Shown: positions 50,270 to 59,436, numbered from the stretch's first letter. The stretch is 64,000 nt of DNA from Paenibacillus catalpae (GCF_900112695.1 NZ_FOMT01000002.1:750479-814478); one strand, 5' to 3'. A program made the numbers and translations. The notes: generated from the letters alone by a model not told the origin.

Positions 50270-50611
50270 GTGACCGATAAACGATTGCCGCGCAGCTCCC
50301 TTCTTTCAATCGGCGGTATGTTATTTCCAATTGTTGTACATGGCATTCATTTGCTGCTTCCACTGCTGCTGACGGGCGGTATAAGCGCATTAGAATGGTC
50401 AAATATGCAGCACCACAACGGCGGGATGAACGGCATGATGGATGATCCGTTTATGGACGGCATTATGATGGGAATCATGATCATCTCGGTCGGATTTACC
50501 GTAGGGTATCTGGTCCGGATCTGGCGGCTGCGGGATTGCAGCCGTACAGCAGCCTGGTGTTATACAGGCACTTCCGTAGCCTGTTTTGCCTTGCTGCTTA
50601 TATTGATGTAA
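50270..50611 (+). CDS. Small membrane protein with Met/His-rich loop
   Basis: 113 residues from GTG 50270 (GGAGG nine bases upstream). Three hydrophobic segments are visible (about 12-38, 65-85, 93-113). The loop between the first two has MQHHNGGMNGMMDDPFMDG, rich in Met, His and Asp, a composition that can bind copper or other soft metals. No family is recognised. It is a single gene between the uronate-isomerase-like gene and an MFS transporter. Confidence 0.65.
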   Translation: MTDKRLPRSSLLSIGGMLFPIVVHGIHLLLPLLLTGGISALEWSNMQHHNGGMNGMMDDPFMDGIMMGIMIISVGFTVGYLVRIWRLRDCSRTAAWCYTGTSVACFALLLILM

Positions 50612-50759
50612 TGAGGGTGCCCTTGGTCAGGTGCGGACTTTTTTATCTGGGCGGATATGCTGCTGAAATTGATTGTTGCGCTTTCCGAAATTCTCTGCTC
50701 TAATGGTTGAAGAAAGATAGACAAGAAATGGGATAGTGGAGCGAAAGGATTGCAGCGAG

Positions 50760-51995
50760 ATGGAAAGAAAGGGCAGTGTCTATAAACTTGGCATGCAGAT
50801 GATGCCGCGTGTTTGGTTTAATGCGAAGATCGACTTCAGTGCAACCTTATTATTTAGTATTTTTAACGTCGTCTTAAATCAATTTTTTATGCCTTTCGCT
50901 ATTCAGGAAGGGGCTAATAATCTGCAGGTTGGACTCCTGTCCGCGGCACCGGCAGTTGGTCTCTTGTTCTCGCCGATCTGGGCGGCCTGGATTGAGAAGA
51001 CAGGGAATCCCAAGCCGTTTGTTATTATTCCGAATGTGATTGGCAGGCTGCTGATTATATTCCCGGCCTTATTTGCTTATCCGTCTGTTTACGTTGCAAC
51101 CGCGCTTGTCTTCCAGATTTTAATGGGGATTCAGGCTCCGGCTTATGCGTCTCTGGTTGCGCGGATGTACCCGTCTGATGTTAGAGGCCGGCTGATGGGT
51201 TATGTGCGGGTAGCGAGCGGAGCACTAATGATTCCTCTTGCTTATATCGTTGGGACATGGGCCGATGCGGCGGGGCCGTCTGGCCCGTTGATTACAGCAT
51301 CTATTTTTGGAGTAGCTTCAATTATCTTATTTCATTCGCTTCGGCTGCCCAAGCAGCTTAAGCCTGTACATACAACGCGAACAGCGGCAAAGTTCTCGCT
51401 GCGAGATCAATGGGCGCTCGTGTCGGGGAACCGCAAGCTAGCTGTATTTCTAGCGGCTACTACGTTTGCGGGCTTTGGCAATATGCTGTCCAATCCGCTG
51501 TACCAGATTATACAGGTTCAGGTGCTTGAGCTGAGCAATGTTCAGATCGGCTATGCCCGTATTTCTTATTTTGCAGGCCTCTTGCTCACATATCTGATTG
51601 CAGGACGGTTAATTGACCGGATTGATATCAAACATGTACTATTATGCGGGATTAGCGCGTATGCGATTGTTCCGATGTTATATGGCTTATGGGGAACCTA
51701 TTCCGCCGTTATTGTAGGGAATGGGATTCAAGGAGTAGGCGAGGCGATATGGGATATCGGCATCCTTGCCTTTGTATCCAGATTGGCTCCGGGCAGGGAA
51801 GCAACCGTGTTTGGCGTGCATCTTATGTTGTTTGGAGTACGCGGAACGTTGGGTCCGCTGCTGGGAGCGGGTTTGTCAGACAGTGTGTCATTAACCATGC
51901 TGCTCGTCATTGCTTCGATTTGCGGATGGATCGGAACGGCCATGTTCCTGTTTGGTAACCGAAAAGAACTACATCATGGGGAAGCCTCAAGCTGA
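50760..51995 (+). CDS. MFS transporter
   Basis: 411 residues; ATG 50760 follows AAAGGA by ten bases, and a GTG eight codons earlier is possible. About 11-12 membrane segments are seen, with MFS features GLLSAAPAVGLLFSPIWAAWIEKTGN (loop 2-3 signature variant) and LIAGRLIDRIDIKHVLL (loop 8-9). It is probably a drug or metabolite exporter by fold; the substrate cannot be told. It is monocistronic with a terminator. Confidence 0.88.
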   Translation: MERKGSVYKLGMQMMPRVWFNAKIDFSATLLFSIFNVVLNQFFMPFAIQEGANNLQVGLLSAAPAVGLLFSPIWAAWIEKTGNPKPFVIIPNVIGRLLIIFPALFAYPSVYVATALVFQILMGIQAPAYASLVARMYPSDVRGRLMGYVRVASGALMIPLAYIVGTWADAAGPSGPLITASIFGVASIILFHSLRLPKQLKPVHTTRTAAKFSLRDQWALVSGNRKLAVFLAATTFAGFGNMLSNPLYQIIQVQVLELSNVQIGYARISYFAGLLLTYLIAGRLIDRIDIKHVLLCGISAYAIVPMLYGLWGTYSAVIVGNGIQGVGEAIWDIGILAFVSRLAPGREATVFGVHLMLFGVRGTLGPLLGAGLSDSVSLTMLLVIASICGWIGTAMFLFGNRKELHHGEASS

Positions 51996-52008
51996 CCCTG
52001 ATGGAAGG

Positions 52009-52036
52009 AAGGACCTGCGCTCAGGTCCTTTTTTTG
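52009..52036 (+). terminator. Terminator of the MFS gene
   Basis: AAGGACCT and AGGTCCTT arms with seven T. Confidence 0.85.
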
Positions 52037-52063
52037 TTTCGTTAAGCTTGCCTTCTTTATCTA

Positions 52064-52085
52064 TATATCGTAATATTACGATATA
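52064..52085. promoter_or_regulatory. 22-base perfect palindrome, operator of the ArsR unit
   Basis: Arms TATATCGTAAT and ATTACGATATA meet without a gap, 28 bases before the ArsR start. The length and AT content suit an ArsR/SmtB operator. Confidence 0.75.
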
Positions 52086-52112
52086 ACAATTTAGTGAGGT
52101 TGAGGTGAGAAA

Positions 52113-52403
52113 ATGGATAACAACTTTAAAGCTTATGACGATGCGGCCGAAATGCTGAAGGCATTGGCGCATCCGGTACGGCTGTGCATGGTGAAAGGGC
52201 TGCTTCAAAAAGGCCGCTGCAATGTATCGTTTATGCAGGAATGTCTGGATCTGCCGCAATCTACCGTGTCCCAGCATTTGCAGAAGCTGCGAAGCGCCGG
52301 CATTGTAGCTGCCGAGCGAAGCGGGCTGGAAATTCATTATACAATCGCTTCTCCGAAGATCGCGAAATTGATCCAGGCGATGTTCGGTGACGATGAGTCT
52401 TAA
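52113..52403 (+). CDS. ArsR family regulator
   Basis: 96 residues, GAGGTGAG before the ATG. Winged helix with LKALAHPVRLCMVKGLLQKGRCNVSFMQECLDLPQSTVSQHLQKL and AAERSGLEIHYTI. Cysteines C25, C36 and C44 lie in helices 2-3; there is no late cysteine as in the BigR/SqrR dithiol pair, so a different thiol or metal arrangement would be needed. It stands 45 bases before the sulfur-transfer flavoprotein gene. Control by a reactive sulfur species through the palindrome upstream is the natural guess. Confidence 0.9.
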   Translation: MDNNFKAYDDAAEMLKALAHPVRLCMVKGLLQKGRCNVSFMQECLDLPQSTVSQHLQKLRSAGIVAAERSGLEIHYTIASPKIAKLIQAMFGDDES

Positions 52404-52448
52404 TTCCTCTTACCAACAATAGTTCCTACACAACAGGAGGTTTACAGC

Positions 52449-54938
52449 ATGAGTAAAAAAGTGATTATTGTCGGAGGTGTCGCCGGCGGAGCTTCCGCTG
52501 CGGCAAGATTGCGCAGGCTGGATGAGCAGGCGCATATTATGATGTTCGAACGGAATGACTACATTTCGTTTGCGAACTGCGGTTTGCCTTACTATATCGG
52601 CGGCTCGATCAAGGAGCGCAGCAAGCTTCTCGTTCAAACGCCGGAAGCAATGTTTAAACGATTCAATATCGATATCCGGACACAAAGTGAAATTACAGCC
52701 ATTAATCCGTCAGCCAAAACGGTAACGGTACGCAACCTCGAAAGCGGAGAGCAATATGAGGAAAGCTATGACCAAATGATTCTGTCGCCAGGCGCAAAGC
52801 CTATCCGTCCGGATGTTCCGGGAGCCGATCTTCCTTTTATTGTTTCTCTCCGCAATCTTGCGGATACGGACCGTATTAAGGAAAAAGTGACCGACTCGGA
52901 GACGCGTTCGGCTGTTGTGCTTGGCGGAGGTTTTATTGGAATCGAGATGGCGGAGAACCTGAAGGAGCTTGGCCTTCATGTTACTTTGGTTCAATCCGGC
53001 AATCAGATTTTATCGCCGTTTGATGCGGAGATGGCTGGTCTATTAGCGAAAGAAATGGAGGATAACGGGGTACAGCTGCGGTTTAATGAGCAGGTGCGAT
53101 CGTTCACCCAGAAAAGCCAGAACCGGGTTGAGCTCCACCTTGCATCAGGTTCCGTTCTCGAGACTGAGCTTGTCATATCGGCAATCGGGGTTACTCCTGA
53201 TACGGCTTTCCTTCAAGGCAGCGGCCTTGCCTTTGGAGCACGCGGGCATATTGTGGTGAACGAGCATATGGAGACAAACCTGCCGGACATTTATGCCGTT
53301 GGCGATGCGGTTGAGGTAACGGATTTCGTGAGCGGCAGACAGACGGCGATTCCGCTTGCGGGTCCGGCTAATAAACAGGGTCGAATCGCGGCGGATAACG
53401 CAGCGGGACGGAAGACAGCCTTTAACGGGACTCAAGGCACGTCGATCATAAAAGTATTTGGCCTTACGGGCGCATTGACCGGCAGTAATGAGAAGTCGCT
53501 CCGCTCTCAAGGTATCCCCTATCAGGTCACTTATGTGCATCCGAATTCGCATGCCGGTTATTACCCGGGCGCCGTTCCGATGTCGCTGAAGCTGCTCTTT
53601 GATAAGGAAGGGCGGATTCTGGGCGCACAGGCGGTTGGTCGTGATGGCGTGGATAAACGGATTGACACCATTGCAACGGTCATGCGCTTGAGTGGAACGG
53701 TTACGGATCTGACGGAGCTTGAGCTGGCCTATGCGCCGCCATTTTCTTCGGCGAAGGATCCGGTCAACATGGCAGGTTATACGGCAGAAAATATTTTGTC
53801 AGGCCTCACGGATGTATTTACTGTGGAGCAATTAGCTGACCGTGATGTGCAGAATTCCTATCTTGTTGACGTGAGATCCAAGATGGAGCATGACAATGGC
53901 CATATCCCCGGCTCTGTCCTTCTTCCGGTTGATGAGCTTCGCGGACGCCTTGATGAGCTGGACCGCAATAAAGAGATATGGGTATATTGCCAGGTAGGGC
54001 TGCGCGGTTATACGGCTTCGCGCATTTTACGGCAAAATGGCTTTAAGGTGAGGAACTTAACCGGCGGTTATAAGACGTACAAGCTGACTCAATTTACGCC
54101 AAAGCGCCATGAAAATCAGCCTCCGGCAGCAGCTCTTGAAACGATTGCTGCCGGGAGCAAAGAATCAGCAGCGGCGTCAGCTTCCGCGAGTCCTGTTCTG
54201 CAGGCGGATGCCACTTTGGATGCTTGCGGCTTATGCTGCCCGGGTCCGCTTATTCAGGTTAAACAGCGGATGGATGAGCTTAAGGCGGAAGATGTCCTCA
54301 AAGTAACCGCGACAGATGCGGGCTTTTACGAAGATATTAAAGCTTGGGCCGGCATGACGCACAACCGGGTAGAGAAGCTGACCAAGCATAAGGACGGCAT
54401 GATTGAAGCCTTTGTTCGGAAGGGAGAAGGACCCGGATCAGAATCTGATAGGGCAGCAGCCCAAAGCTCGGATAACAGCACGATGATCGTCTTCAGCGGT
54501 GATCTCGACAAGGCGATTGCTTCGTTTATCATTGCCAACGGCGCAGCATCCAGCGGTAAAAAAGTAACGATGTTCTTTACGTTCTGGGGATTAAACGTTA
54601 TCCGCAAATCGGAGAAGGTGCCGGTATCCAAAAATCTGATCGGCCGCATGTTTGGCATGATGATGCCGCGCGGCAGCCGCAAGCTGGGCTTGTCCAGAAT
54701 GAATATGATGGGCATGGGCTCCAGAATGATACGTGGTGTCATGAAGAGCAATAACGTATCCTCGCTTGAGGAACTTATTGAGACAGCAATTGCTCAAGGC
54801 GTTGAAGTTGTAGCCTGCCAAATGTCGATGGATTTGATGGGAATCAAGCAAGAGGAGCTGATTGACGGCGTGAAAATCGCGGGAGTAGGTTATTATTTGG
54901 GCCAAGCCGATCAATCCGGCATTAACCTGTTTATTTAA
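52449..54938 (+). CDS. CoA-disulfide reductase-like flavoprotein fused to rhodanese, TusA and DsrE modules
   Basis: 829 residues, AGGAGG before the ATG. Modules: FAD/NAD(P)H disulfide reductase at 1-445 (VGGVAGGASAAARLRR, C44 in FANCGLPYY, YAVGDAVEV); rhodanese at about 460-550 with C514 (VYCQVGLRGY); TusA-like at about 590-660 with CGLCCPGP (C593, C596, C597); and a DsrE/DrsH-like domain at about 680-829 with C790 (VACQMSMDLMG). The chain should accept persulfide sulfur and pass it between cysteines, with reduction by the flavin part. Having all carriers in one chain implies channelled transfer in sulfide or polysulfide handling. Confidence 0.92.
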   Translation: MSKKVIIVGGVAGGASAAARLRRLDEQAHIMMFERNDYISFANCGLPYYIGGSIKERSKLLVQTPEAMFKRFNIDIRTQSEITAINPSAKTVTVRNLESGEQYEESYDQMILSPGAKPIRPDVPGADLPFIVSLRNLADTDRIKEKVTDSETRSAVVLGGGFIGIEMAENLKELGLHVTLVQSGNQILSPFDAEMAGLLAKEMEDNGVQLRFNEQVRSFTQKSQNRVELHLASGSVLETELVISAIGVTPDTAFLQGSGLAFGARGHIVVNEHMETNLPDIYAVGDAVEVTDFVSGRQTAIPLAGPANKQGRIAADNAAGRKTAFNGTQGTSIIKVFGLTGALTGSNEKSLRSQGIPYQVTYVHPNSHAGYYPGAVPMSLKLLFDKEGRILGAQAVGRDGVDKRIDTIATVMRLSGTVTDLTELELAYAPPFSSAKDPVNMAGYTAENILSGLTDVFTVEQLADRDVQNSYLVDVRSKMEHDNGHIPGSVLLPVDELRGRLDELDRNKEIWVYCQVGLRGYTASRILRQNGFKVRNLTGGYKTYKLTQFTPKRHENQPPAAALETIAAGSKESAAASASASPVLQADATLDACGLCCPGPLIQVKQRMDELKAEDVLKVTATDAGFYEDIKAWAGMTHNRVEKLTKHKDGMIEAFVRKGEGPGSESDRAAAQSSDNSTMIVFSGDLDKAIASFIIANGAASSGKKVTMFFTFWGLNVIRKSEKVPVSKNLIGRMFGMMMPRGSRKLGLSRMNMMGMGSRMIRGVMKSNNVSSLEELIETAIAQGVEVVACQMSMDLMGIKQEELIDGVKIAGVGYYLGQADQSGINLFI

Positions 54939-55013
54939 TGAGGGCATGTTCATTTCTCGTTCATAATGGTCTGCTACAATGCAATCAAAATGCCATAGAG
55001 GGGAATACGAGAG

Positions 55014-55670
55014 ATGAACAACTGGAAAATCGTACTAAGCGCTTTCGCGATATCGGTTGCTTTGGCGGGCTGCGGCTCTAAGTCTGATGACGCAGACACG
55101 ACCGGCGGGGCTGAAGCACAAGTCCAGCAGCAGAACCAGCAAAGTCAAGGGCAGCAGGGCGCTCAAGGCAGAGCGATGATGAGAACAATCGGAAAAATCA
55201 AGTCAATCAATGGTCAGACCATCACAATCTATAAATCATCGTTCCAAACACCGGAGGGAGGCAGGCAACAGGGCACCCCTCCGCTAGGCGAAGCCCCGCA
55301 AGGGGATGCAGCCGCACCTAACGGCAATCCTCCAGCTGGAGATCAGGCGGCAGAGGGCAATGGGGGCGGGTTCCAGCGGAACATGGAAAACATGTTCTCC
55401 GATGAGACGATGGACATAACGGTAACGGACGCTACCAAGATTGTTTCGGTTACCTTTACGGACGGCAATATGACGGAAACGGACAAGACGCTTGCCGACT
55501 TGAAGGCCGATGATATGATTACCGTGCAGCTAAAAGACGATACGCAGGAAGCGGAGTCCATTCGTCTTGGCGGTTTTGGCGGAGGCGGAGGCCGCGGCGG
55601 ACAGTTCCAGAACGGCGGAGGAACTCAGGACGGGCAGCAGCAGACCGAACAGCAGACCACCGCAAAATAA
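55014..55670 (+). CDS. Lipoprotein of low complexity (DUF5666-like)
   Basis: 218 residues, GAGGGGAATACGAG before the ATG. The signal peptide has lipobox ALAGC. A Gln-rich linker follows (QVQQQNQQSQGQQGAQG), then a beta domain (RTIGKIKSINGQTITI ... DITVTDATKIVSVTF ... LKADDMITVQLK), which looks like an OB-like DUF5666 fold with a Pro/Gly/Ala-rich insertion, and a Gly/Gln-rich tail. It is anchored outside the membrane. The function is unknown; the fold is often found in metal- or stress-related envelope proteins. Confidence 0.75.
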   Translation: MNNWKIVLSAFAISVALAGCGSKSDDADTTGGAEAQVQQQNQQSQGQQGAQGRAMMRTIGKIKSINGQTITIYKSSFQTPEGGRQQGTPPLGEAPQGDAAAPNGNPPAGDQAAEGNGGGFQRNMENMFSDETMDITVTDATKIVSVTFTDGNMTETDKTLADLKADDMITVQLKDDTQEAESIRLGGFGGGGGRGGQFQNGGGTQDGQQQTEQQTTAK

Positions 55671-55675
55671 AAGCA

Positions 55676-55722
55676 ACAAGGAAGAAGCATCGGCAACGGG
55701 GGATGCTTCTTCCTTGTTTTTA
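55676..55722. terminator. Strong terminator after the lipoprotein gene
   Basis: AACAAGGAAGAAGCATC and GATGCTTCTTCCTTGTT arms with T run. Confidence 0.9.
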
Positions 55723-55776
55723 TTAAAAACAAAAAACTGCCCCGAACATCAAGGCAGTTCTATACAAGCTATGGGT

Positions 55777-56004
55777 TTAATACAATGAGATCGTTAAAGT
55801 GTCTTTCTCATATAGGGAGTGAAGTGTCGCCTCACTGCCGTTGATTTCAACGCTGATCAGAGATTTGATACAATTTTTTAAGGCATTTTTGCCCGTTGTA
55901 AGCTTGCGGTTCAGTACATCAGATAATTTCTCGATTGCTTTTTTATTCGTATCAGTTAAGTAAACGGGAATTGTGCGATTATTAAATAAAATCATTGTTT
56001 TCAT
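55777..56004 (-). CDS. Hypothetical protein, 75 residues
   Basis: ATG 56004 follows GGAGG by nine bases; the longer frame has no such site. The peptide MKTMILFNNRTIPVYLTD opens with a beta strand, then a basic amphipathic helix (KKAIEKLSDVLNRKLTTGKNALKNCIKSL) and a C-terminal strand (ATLHSLYEKDTLTISLY). No family is recognised. It is convergent with the lipoprotein gene. The 300 bases upstream (56056-56364) are AT-rich and hold nothing I can support except the likely promoter TATAAT (56286-56291) of the next operon. Confidence 0.6.
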   Translation of the reverse strand: MKTMILFNNRTIPVYLTDTNKKAIEKLSDVLNRKLTTGKNALKNCIKSLISVEINGSEATLHSLYEKDTLTISLY

Positions 56005-56364
56005 GGGGGAATGCCTCCATTCCATTAATAGACTTTGATATAACATATACGGATTAAACGTATAGAAAGTTTCGCCCGAATATTATTTAGCTTACTGTAT
56101 GAACCTATTCTAAGCTATAAAGATTAAGATAAACTTAAAAAATGGTTATGATTTCTTTACAAATCGAGGGAGTTTTCCATCCTGAAGGAAAAGGCGGACA
56201 AGCCTTTGAACGCTAAATCGGAAGAAATGGCAAAATCGCATAAGAAAAGAGTAATAAGACAACTGTTTTTTTGTTTCCTGCTGCCCGTATAATGAGTTAC
56301 GTAGGACTAGGTGATACAATACAAACAGCTACAATGAATTGAATGATAAAGGAGTGCTTAACAG

Positions 56365-57135
56365 GTGACACGTCCGGGTATCGGTTTACAGTTGTATACG
56401 CTTCGTGAAGAAACGGCTCAAGATTTTGAAGGTACATTGCGCAAAGTTGCTGCAATGGGCTATGAAGGCGTTGAATTTGCTGGGTACGGAGATATTCCCG
56501 CCGCACAAATGAAAGCGCTGCTAGATGAGCTTGGTCTGGTTGCGATCGGCAACCACGTGCCTCTGGTGAATCTTGAAACAAAGATTGAAGAGGAAATTGC
56601 TTATTTGACTACAATCGGAGCGAAATACGCGATCTGCCCTTGGCTCCCTGTTGAAGTCCGCGATTCAGAAGCTTGGAAGAAGCATATTGTAAACTTCGCG
56701 GAATACGGTAAGCGATTCCAAGAAGCAGGCATTATTTTCTGCTACCACAATCACGAGTTCGAATTCGAAGTTGAGATTGATGGACAAATCGTATTCGATA
56801 AGCTGTATGAAACCGTTGGCGCCGATCTGCTGCAAGTGGAAATGGATCTGGGCTGGGTCCAATACGCGGGCCGCGATACGCTTGAATACATCTCGAAATA
56901 TGCCGGCAGACTGCCGCTTGTTCACTTGAAAGACTTCGTTAAAAACACAGAAAAAGCAGAAATCGACACGGTTGAACTTGGCCGCGGCGATCTGGATCTG
57001 CTGCCGCTTATTCAACGTTCCGAGGAATCGGACGTGAAATGGCTTATCGTCGAGCAGGACCGTTGCGCGAATCCTCCGATTCAATCGGTTGAGGAAAGCA
57101 TGAACTGGCTGAAAACTAACTATCTGAACAAATAA
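56365..57135 (+). CDS. Sugar phosphate isomerase/epimerase (TIM barrel)
   Basis: 256 residues from GTG 56365, nine bases after AAGGAG. The xylose-isomerase-like barrel shows PGIGLQLYTLREETAQDFEG, YHNHEFEFE, VEMDLGWVQYAG, LVHLKDF and IVEQDRCANPP, which supply the usual Glu/Asp/His metal ligands. It works on a keto-sugar or inosose. It is the first of a two-gene operon with an oxidoreductase 37 bases downstream, the same enzyme pairing as in the 31-35 kb operon. Confidence 0.9.
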   Translation: MTRPGIGLQLYTLREETAQDFEGTLRKVAAMGYEGVEFAGYGDIPAAQMKALLDELGLVAIGNHVPLVNLETKIEEEIAYLTTIGAKYAICPWLPVEVRDSEAWKKHIVNFAEYGKRFQEAGIIFCYHNHEFEFEVEIDGQIVFDKLYETVGADLLQVEMDLGWVQYAGRDTLEYISKYAGRLPLVHLKDFVKNTEKAEIDTVELGRGDLDLLPLIQRSEESDVKWLIVEQDRCANPPIQSVEESMNWLKTNYLNK

Positions 57136-57172
57136 TTTCAACTTTTGAATATAGAAGAGGCAGGGGAAAAGA

Positions 57173-58192
57173 ATGAGTAAAGTAAGAGTAGCAGTAATCG
57201 GTTGCGGTTCCATCTCCAAACATCGTCACATTCCTGAGTATGCTGACAACAGCAATGTAGAGCTTGTGGCATTCGTGGATCCGGTAATCGAGCGTGCAGA
57301 AGAATATGCAGCAAAGCATGGCGGAAAAGCTTATGCTGACTATGAAACCATGCTGGCAGAAGTTAAGCCGGACGCAGTAAGCGTATGTACGCCTAACTAT
57401 CTGCATGCTCCAATGTCGATTGCTGCAGCAAACGCTGGCGCACATGTCCTTGTTGAGAAGCCAATGGCTGTAACAGATGAAGAAGCAGCTGCTATGAACG
57501 AAGCAGCAGCGAAAAACGGCGTGAAACTCATGGTTGGACACAACCAACGCCTGATGCCTCCACACGTGAAAGCGAAGCAAATCCTTGACTCCGGCGTACT
57601 TGGCAAAGTGCTGACTTTCCGCACTTCGTTTGGCCACCCTGGTCCGGACGGCTGGAGCATTGACGGTGCAGGAAGCTGGTTCTTCCGTAAGAACGAAGCG
57701 ATCATGGGTGCTATGGGCGATCTTGGCGTGCACAAATCCGACCTGATCCGCTACCTGCTGAGCGATGAAGTTTCTGAAGTTGCAGCATTTATCGCAACCA
57801 TCGACAAACCAGGCGACGTAGACGACAACGCCAACGTAATTGTCCGCATGAAGAGCGGCGCAATTGGTTCCCTTGTAGCAAGCTGGACTTATTACAAGGG
57901 CGAAGACAACAGCACAGTGCTGTGGTGTGAAAAAGGCGTTATGAAAATTGGCACGCATCCGGAAGATCAAGTTATTGTTGAGCTTCGCGACGGTTCTGTT
58001 GAGAAACATAAAGTAGGCGAAATCTCGACGAACACAAAACAACTGTCTAGCGGCATCGTTGATGCGTTCATCGATTCGATCATTAATGATACGGTTCCCG
58101 CTATTTCGGGCGAAGAAGGCCGCAAATCGCTGAAAGTTATTCTTAGCGCGTTTGAATCGCAAGCAACTGGCCAATTCATCAAAGTGAATTAA
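57173..58192 (+). CDS. Gfo/Idh/MocA family oxidoreductase
   Basis: 339 residues, AGGCAGGGGAAAAGA before the ATG. Rossmann motif VAVIGCGSISKHRHIPEY at residues 5-22; EKPMAVTDEEAAAM near 98; and AMGDLGVHKSDLIRYLL as the active-site His segment. It acts with the epimerase of the same operon on a sugar or polyol. Codon use is strongly biased (GAA, CTG, CGC, GTA), which suggests good expression. Confidence 0.92.
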   Translation: MSKVRVAVIGCGSISKHRHIPEYADNSNVELVAFVDPVIERAEEYAAKHGGKAYADYETMLAEVKPDAVSVCTPNYLHAPMSIAAANAGAHVLVEKPMAVTDEEAAAMNEAAAKNGVKLMVGHNQRLMPPHVKAKQILDSGVLGKVLTFRTSFGHPGPDGWSIDGAGSWFFRKNEAIMGAMGDLGVHKSDLIRYLLSDEVSEVAAFIATIDKPGDVDDNANVIVRMKSGAIGSLVASWTYYKGEDNSTVLWCEKGVMKIGTHPEDQVIVELRDGSVEKHKVGEISTNTKQLSSGIVDAFIDSIINDTVPAISGEEGRKSLKVILSAFESQATGQFIKVN

Positions 58193-58209
58193 TCGATATA
58201 TATAGAAGA

Positions 58210-58256
58210 AACTCCTCGAGGGATCGCCTGAAACGGTGATTTCTCGGGGAGTTTTT
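58210..58256 (+). terminator. Terminator of the epimerase/oxidoreductase operon
   Basis: AACTCCTCGAG-type arm pairs with CTCGGGGAGTT, then six T. Confidence 0.85.
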
Positions 58257-58461
58257 TGTTGTTTTGCGACAATTTGAAATCGCTTTCTTAAAGGATTCTA
58301 ATGTTTCGCGCTGCATGAATTGAAATATTCTGACTTTTTATCAAAAGGCTCAACAGCCGCCTGAATTTGCGGTTTTAGCCAAAAGTGAGCACATTCTCAT
58401 AAACGTGCTGAAGCCCCTGTTTTTACAGTGAAAACGCACTGCTTCCCAGTTTTTGTGTCAT

Positions 58462-58478
58462 GAAACAAGTTCGAAACA
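58462..58478 (+). promoter_or_regulatory. Weak match to the two-component box, upstream of the CAP protein
   Basis: GAAACAAGTTCGAAACA, two GAAACA half-sites in 11-base phase with the GTTCG middle of boxes A-D, but no TATACT at the expected distance. The rest of 58257-58571 shows no riboswitch fold I recognise. Confidence 0.3.
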
Positions 58479-58571
58479 CATGTTACGATAAGTGGCGTCG
58501 GAGGGCAAGTGGTTAACTAGCCAAGCCAATTAAGCTTTTATCCCATATACATTCCTGAGGAGGATGATTTC

Positions 58572-59378
58572 ATGAAGATGCAAACATTACGAGTAGGTGT
58601 CGCTAGCTTAGCAGCAGCAGCTTTGATCAGTGTAGGTGTAACGACTCCAACTGCAGGTGCAGCACCAGCTGTGAAGACTTACTCCACAACTTTAAATAAT
58701 GTTTCGATGGATCAGATCAATGAAATTGCGAAGCAATACGGAATTGACCTGAGCAAGATTACTTTCGGCGGTATTACAATTAAATTGCCGACTGAAATAA
58801 CAAAACCAAGCACAGGCACTGGTAACACAGGCAACACGACTACACCAACAACGCCTGCGAAACCAACAACACCTGCAAAACCAACAACGCCAGCAAAACC
58901 AACAACACCTGCAAAACCAACAACGCCAGCAAAACCAACAACACCAAGCACTGGTTCCGGTAACACAGGCAACACTGGTTCCGGCAACACTGGTTCTGGT
59001 ACAGTATCGCAAAGCGAATTTGCATCCCAGGTTGTAACGCTTGTTAATAAAGAACGTGCTAATGCGGGTCTTAAGGCCCTGACATCTGACGCTCTCTTGA
59101 CGAAAGTTGCAACAGCGAAAGCAAAAGACATGTACGACAACAACTACTTTGACCATAACTCCCCAACTTACGGTTCGCCGTTTGATATGATGAAATCGTT
59201 TGGCGTGACTTACAACTACGCTGGCGAGAACATCGCAATGGGTCAAAAATCGCCAACGGAAGTAATGACTGCTTGGATGAACAGTGCTGGTCACCGCGCT
59301 AACATTCTGAACGCTAATTACACGAAAATCGGCGTAGCTTACGTGAACGGCGAATGGGTTCAAGAATTCACTGGCTAG
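58572..59378 (+). CDS. Secreted CAP/SCP domain protein (YkwD-like)
   Basis: 268 residues; GAGGAGGATG before the ATG. A signal peptide at about 1-30 (cleavage after AGAAPA) is followed by a short domain, a Pro/Thr/Lys-rich linker of six 15-base repeats (KPTTPA units), and a Gly/Asn/Thr stretch. The C-terminal CAP domain (about 145-268) has NKERANAGLKAL, FDHNSPTYGSPFDMM, YAGENIA and AWMNSAGHRANILN, the sperm-coating-protein fold with its His/Glu/His cavity. CAP proteins of spore formers are secreted and often wall-associated; their enzymatic role is unsettled. Confidence 0.9.
   Translation: MKMQTLRVGVASLAAAALISVGVTTPTAGAAPAVKTYSTTLNNVSMDQINEIAKQYGIDLSKITFGGITIKLPTEITKPSTGTGNTGNTTTPTTPAKPTTPAKPTTPAKPTTPAKPTTPAKPTTPSTGSGNTGNTGSGNTGSGTVSQSEFASQVVTLVNKERANAGLKALTSDALLTKVATAKAKDMYDNNYFDHNSPTYGSPFDMMKSFGVTYNYAGENIAMGQKSPTEVMTAWMNSAGHRANILNANYTKIGVAYVNGEWVQEFTG
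58850..58952 (+). repeat. 15-base tandem repeats coding KPTTPA linker
   Basis: About six units of the type CCAACAACACCTGCAAAA with alternating synonymous GCG/GCA/CCT/CCA changes, inside the CAP protein gene. Confidence 0.8.
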
Positions 59379-59403
59379 TAGTAAATTGATTCGGAATAAT
59401 CGC

Positions 59404-59436
59404 AGCGTCAGGCGATTCCGCCTGACGCTCTTTATT
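59404..59436 (+). terminator. Terminator of the CAP gene
   Basis: AGCGTCAGGCG and CGCCTGACGCT arms with a T-rich tail. Confidence 0.85.

Noticed and set aside
57116..58174. 352-codon minus-strand frame opposite the second oxidoreductase operon
   Set aside because: The plus strand encodes a clear Gfo/Idh/MocA protein; the antisense frame is Cys/Phe-rich and without a start signal.
58257..58571. Possible riboswitch before the CAP and LysM-3D genes
   Set aside because: I looked for a c-di-AMP (ydaO-type) core because such genes often carry one, but saw no matching conserved segments.
58850..58952. Short regular repeats that could suggest a CRISPR array
   Set aside because: The 15-base units are contiguous without spacers and encode a Pro/Thr linker in frame.
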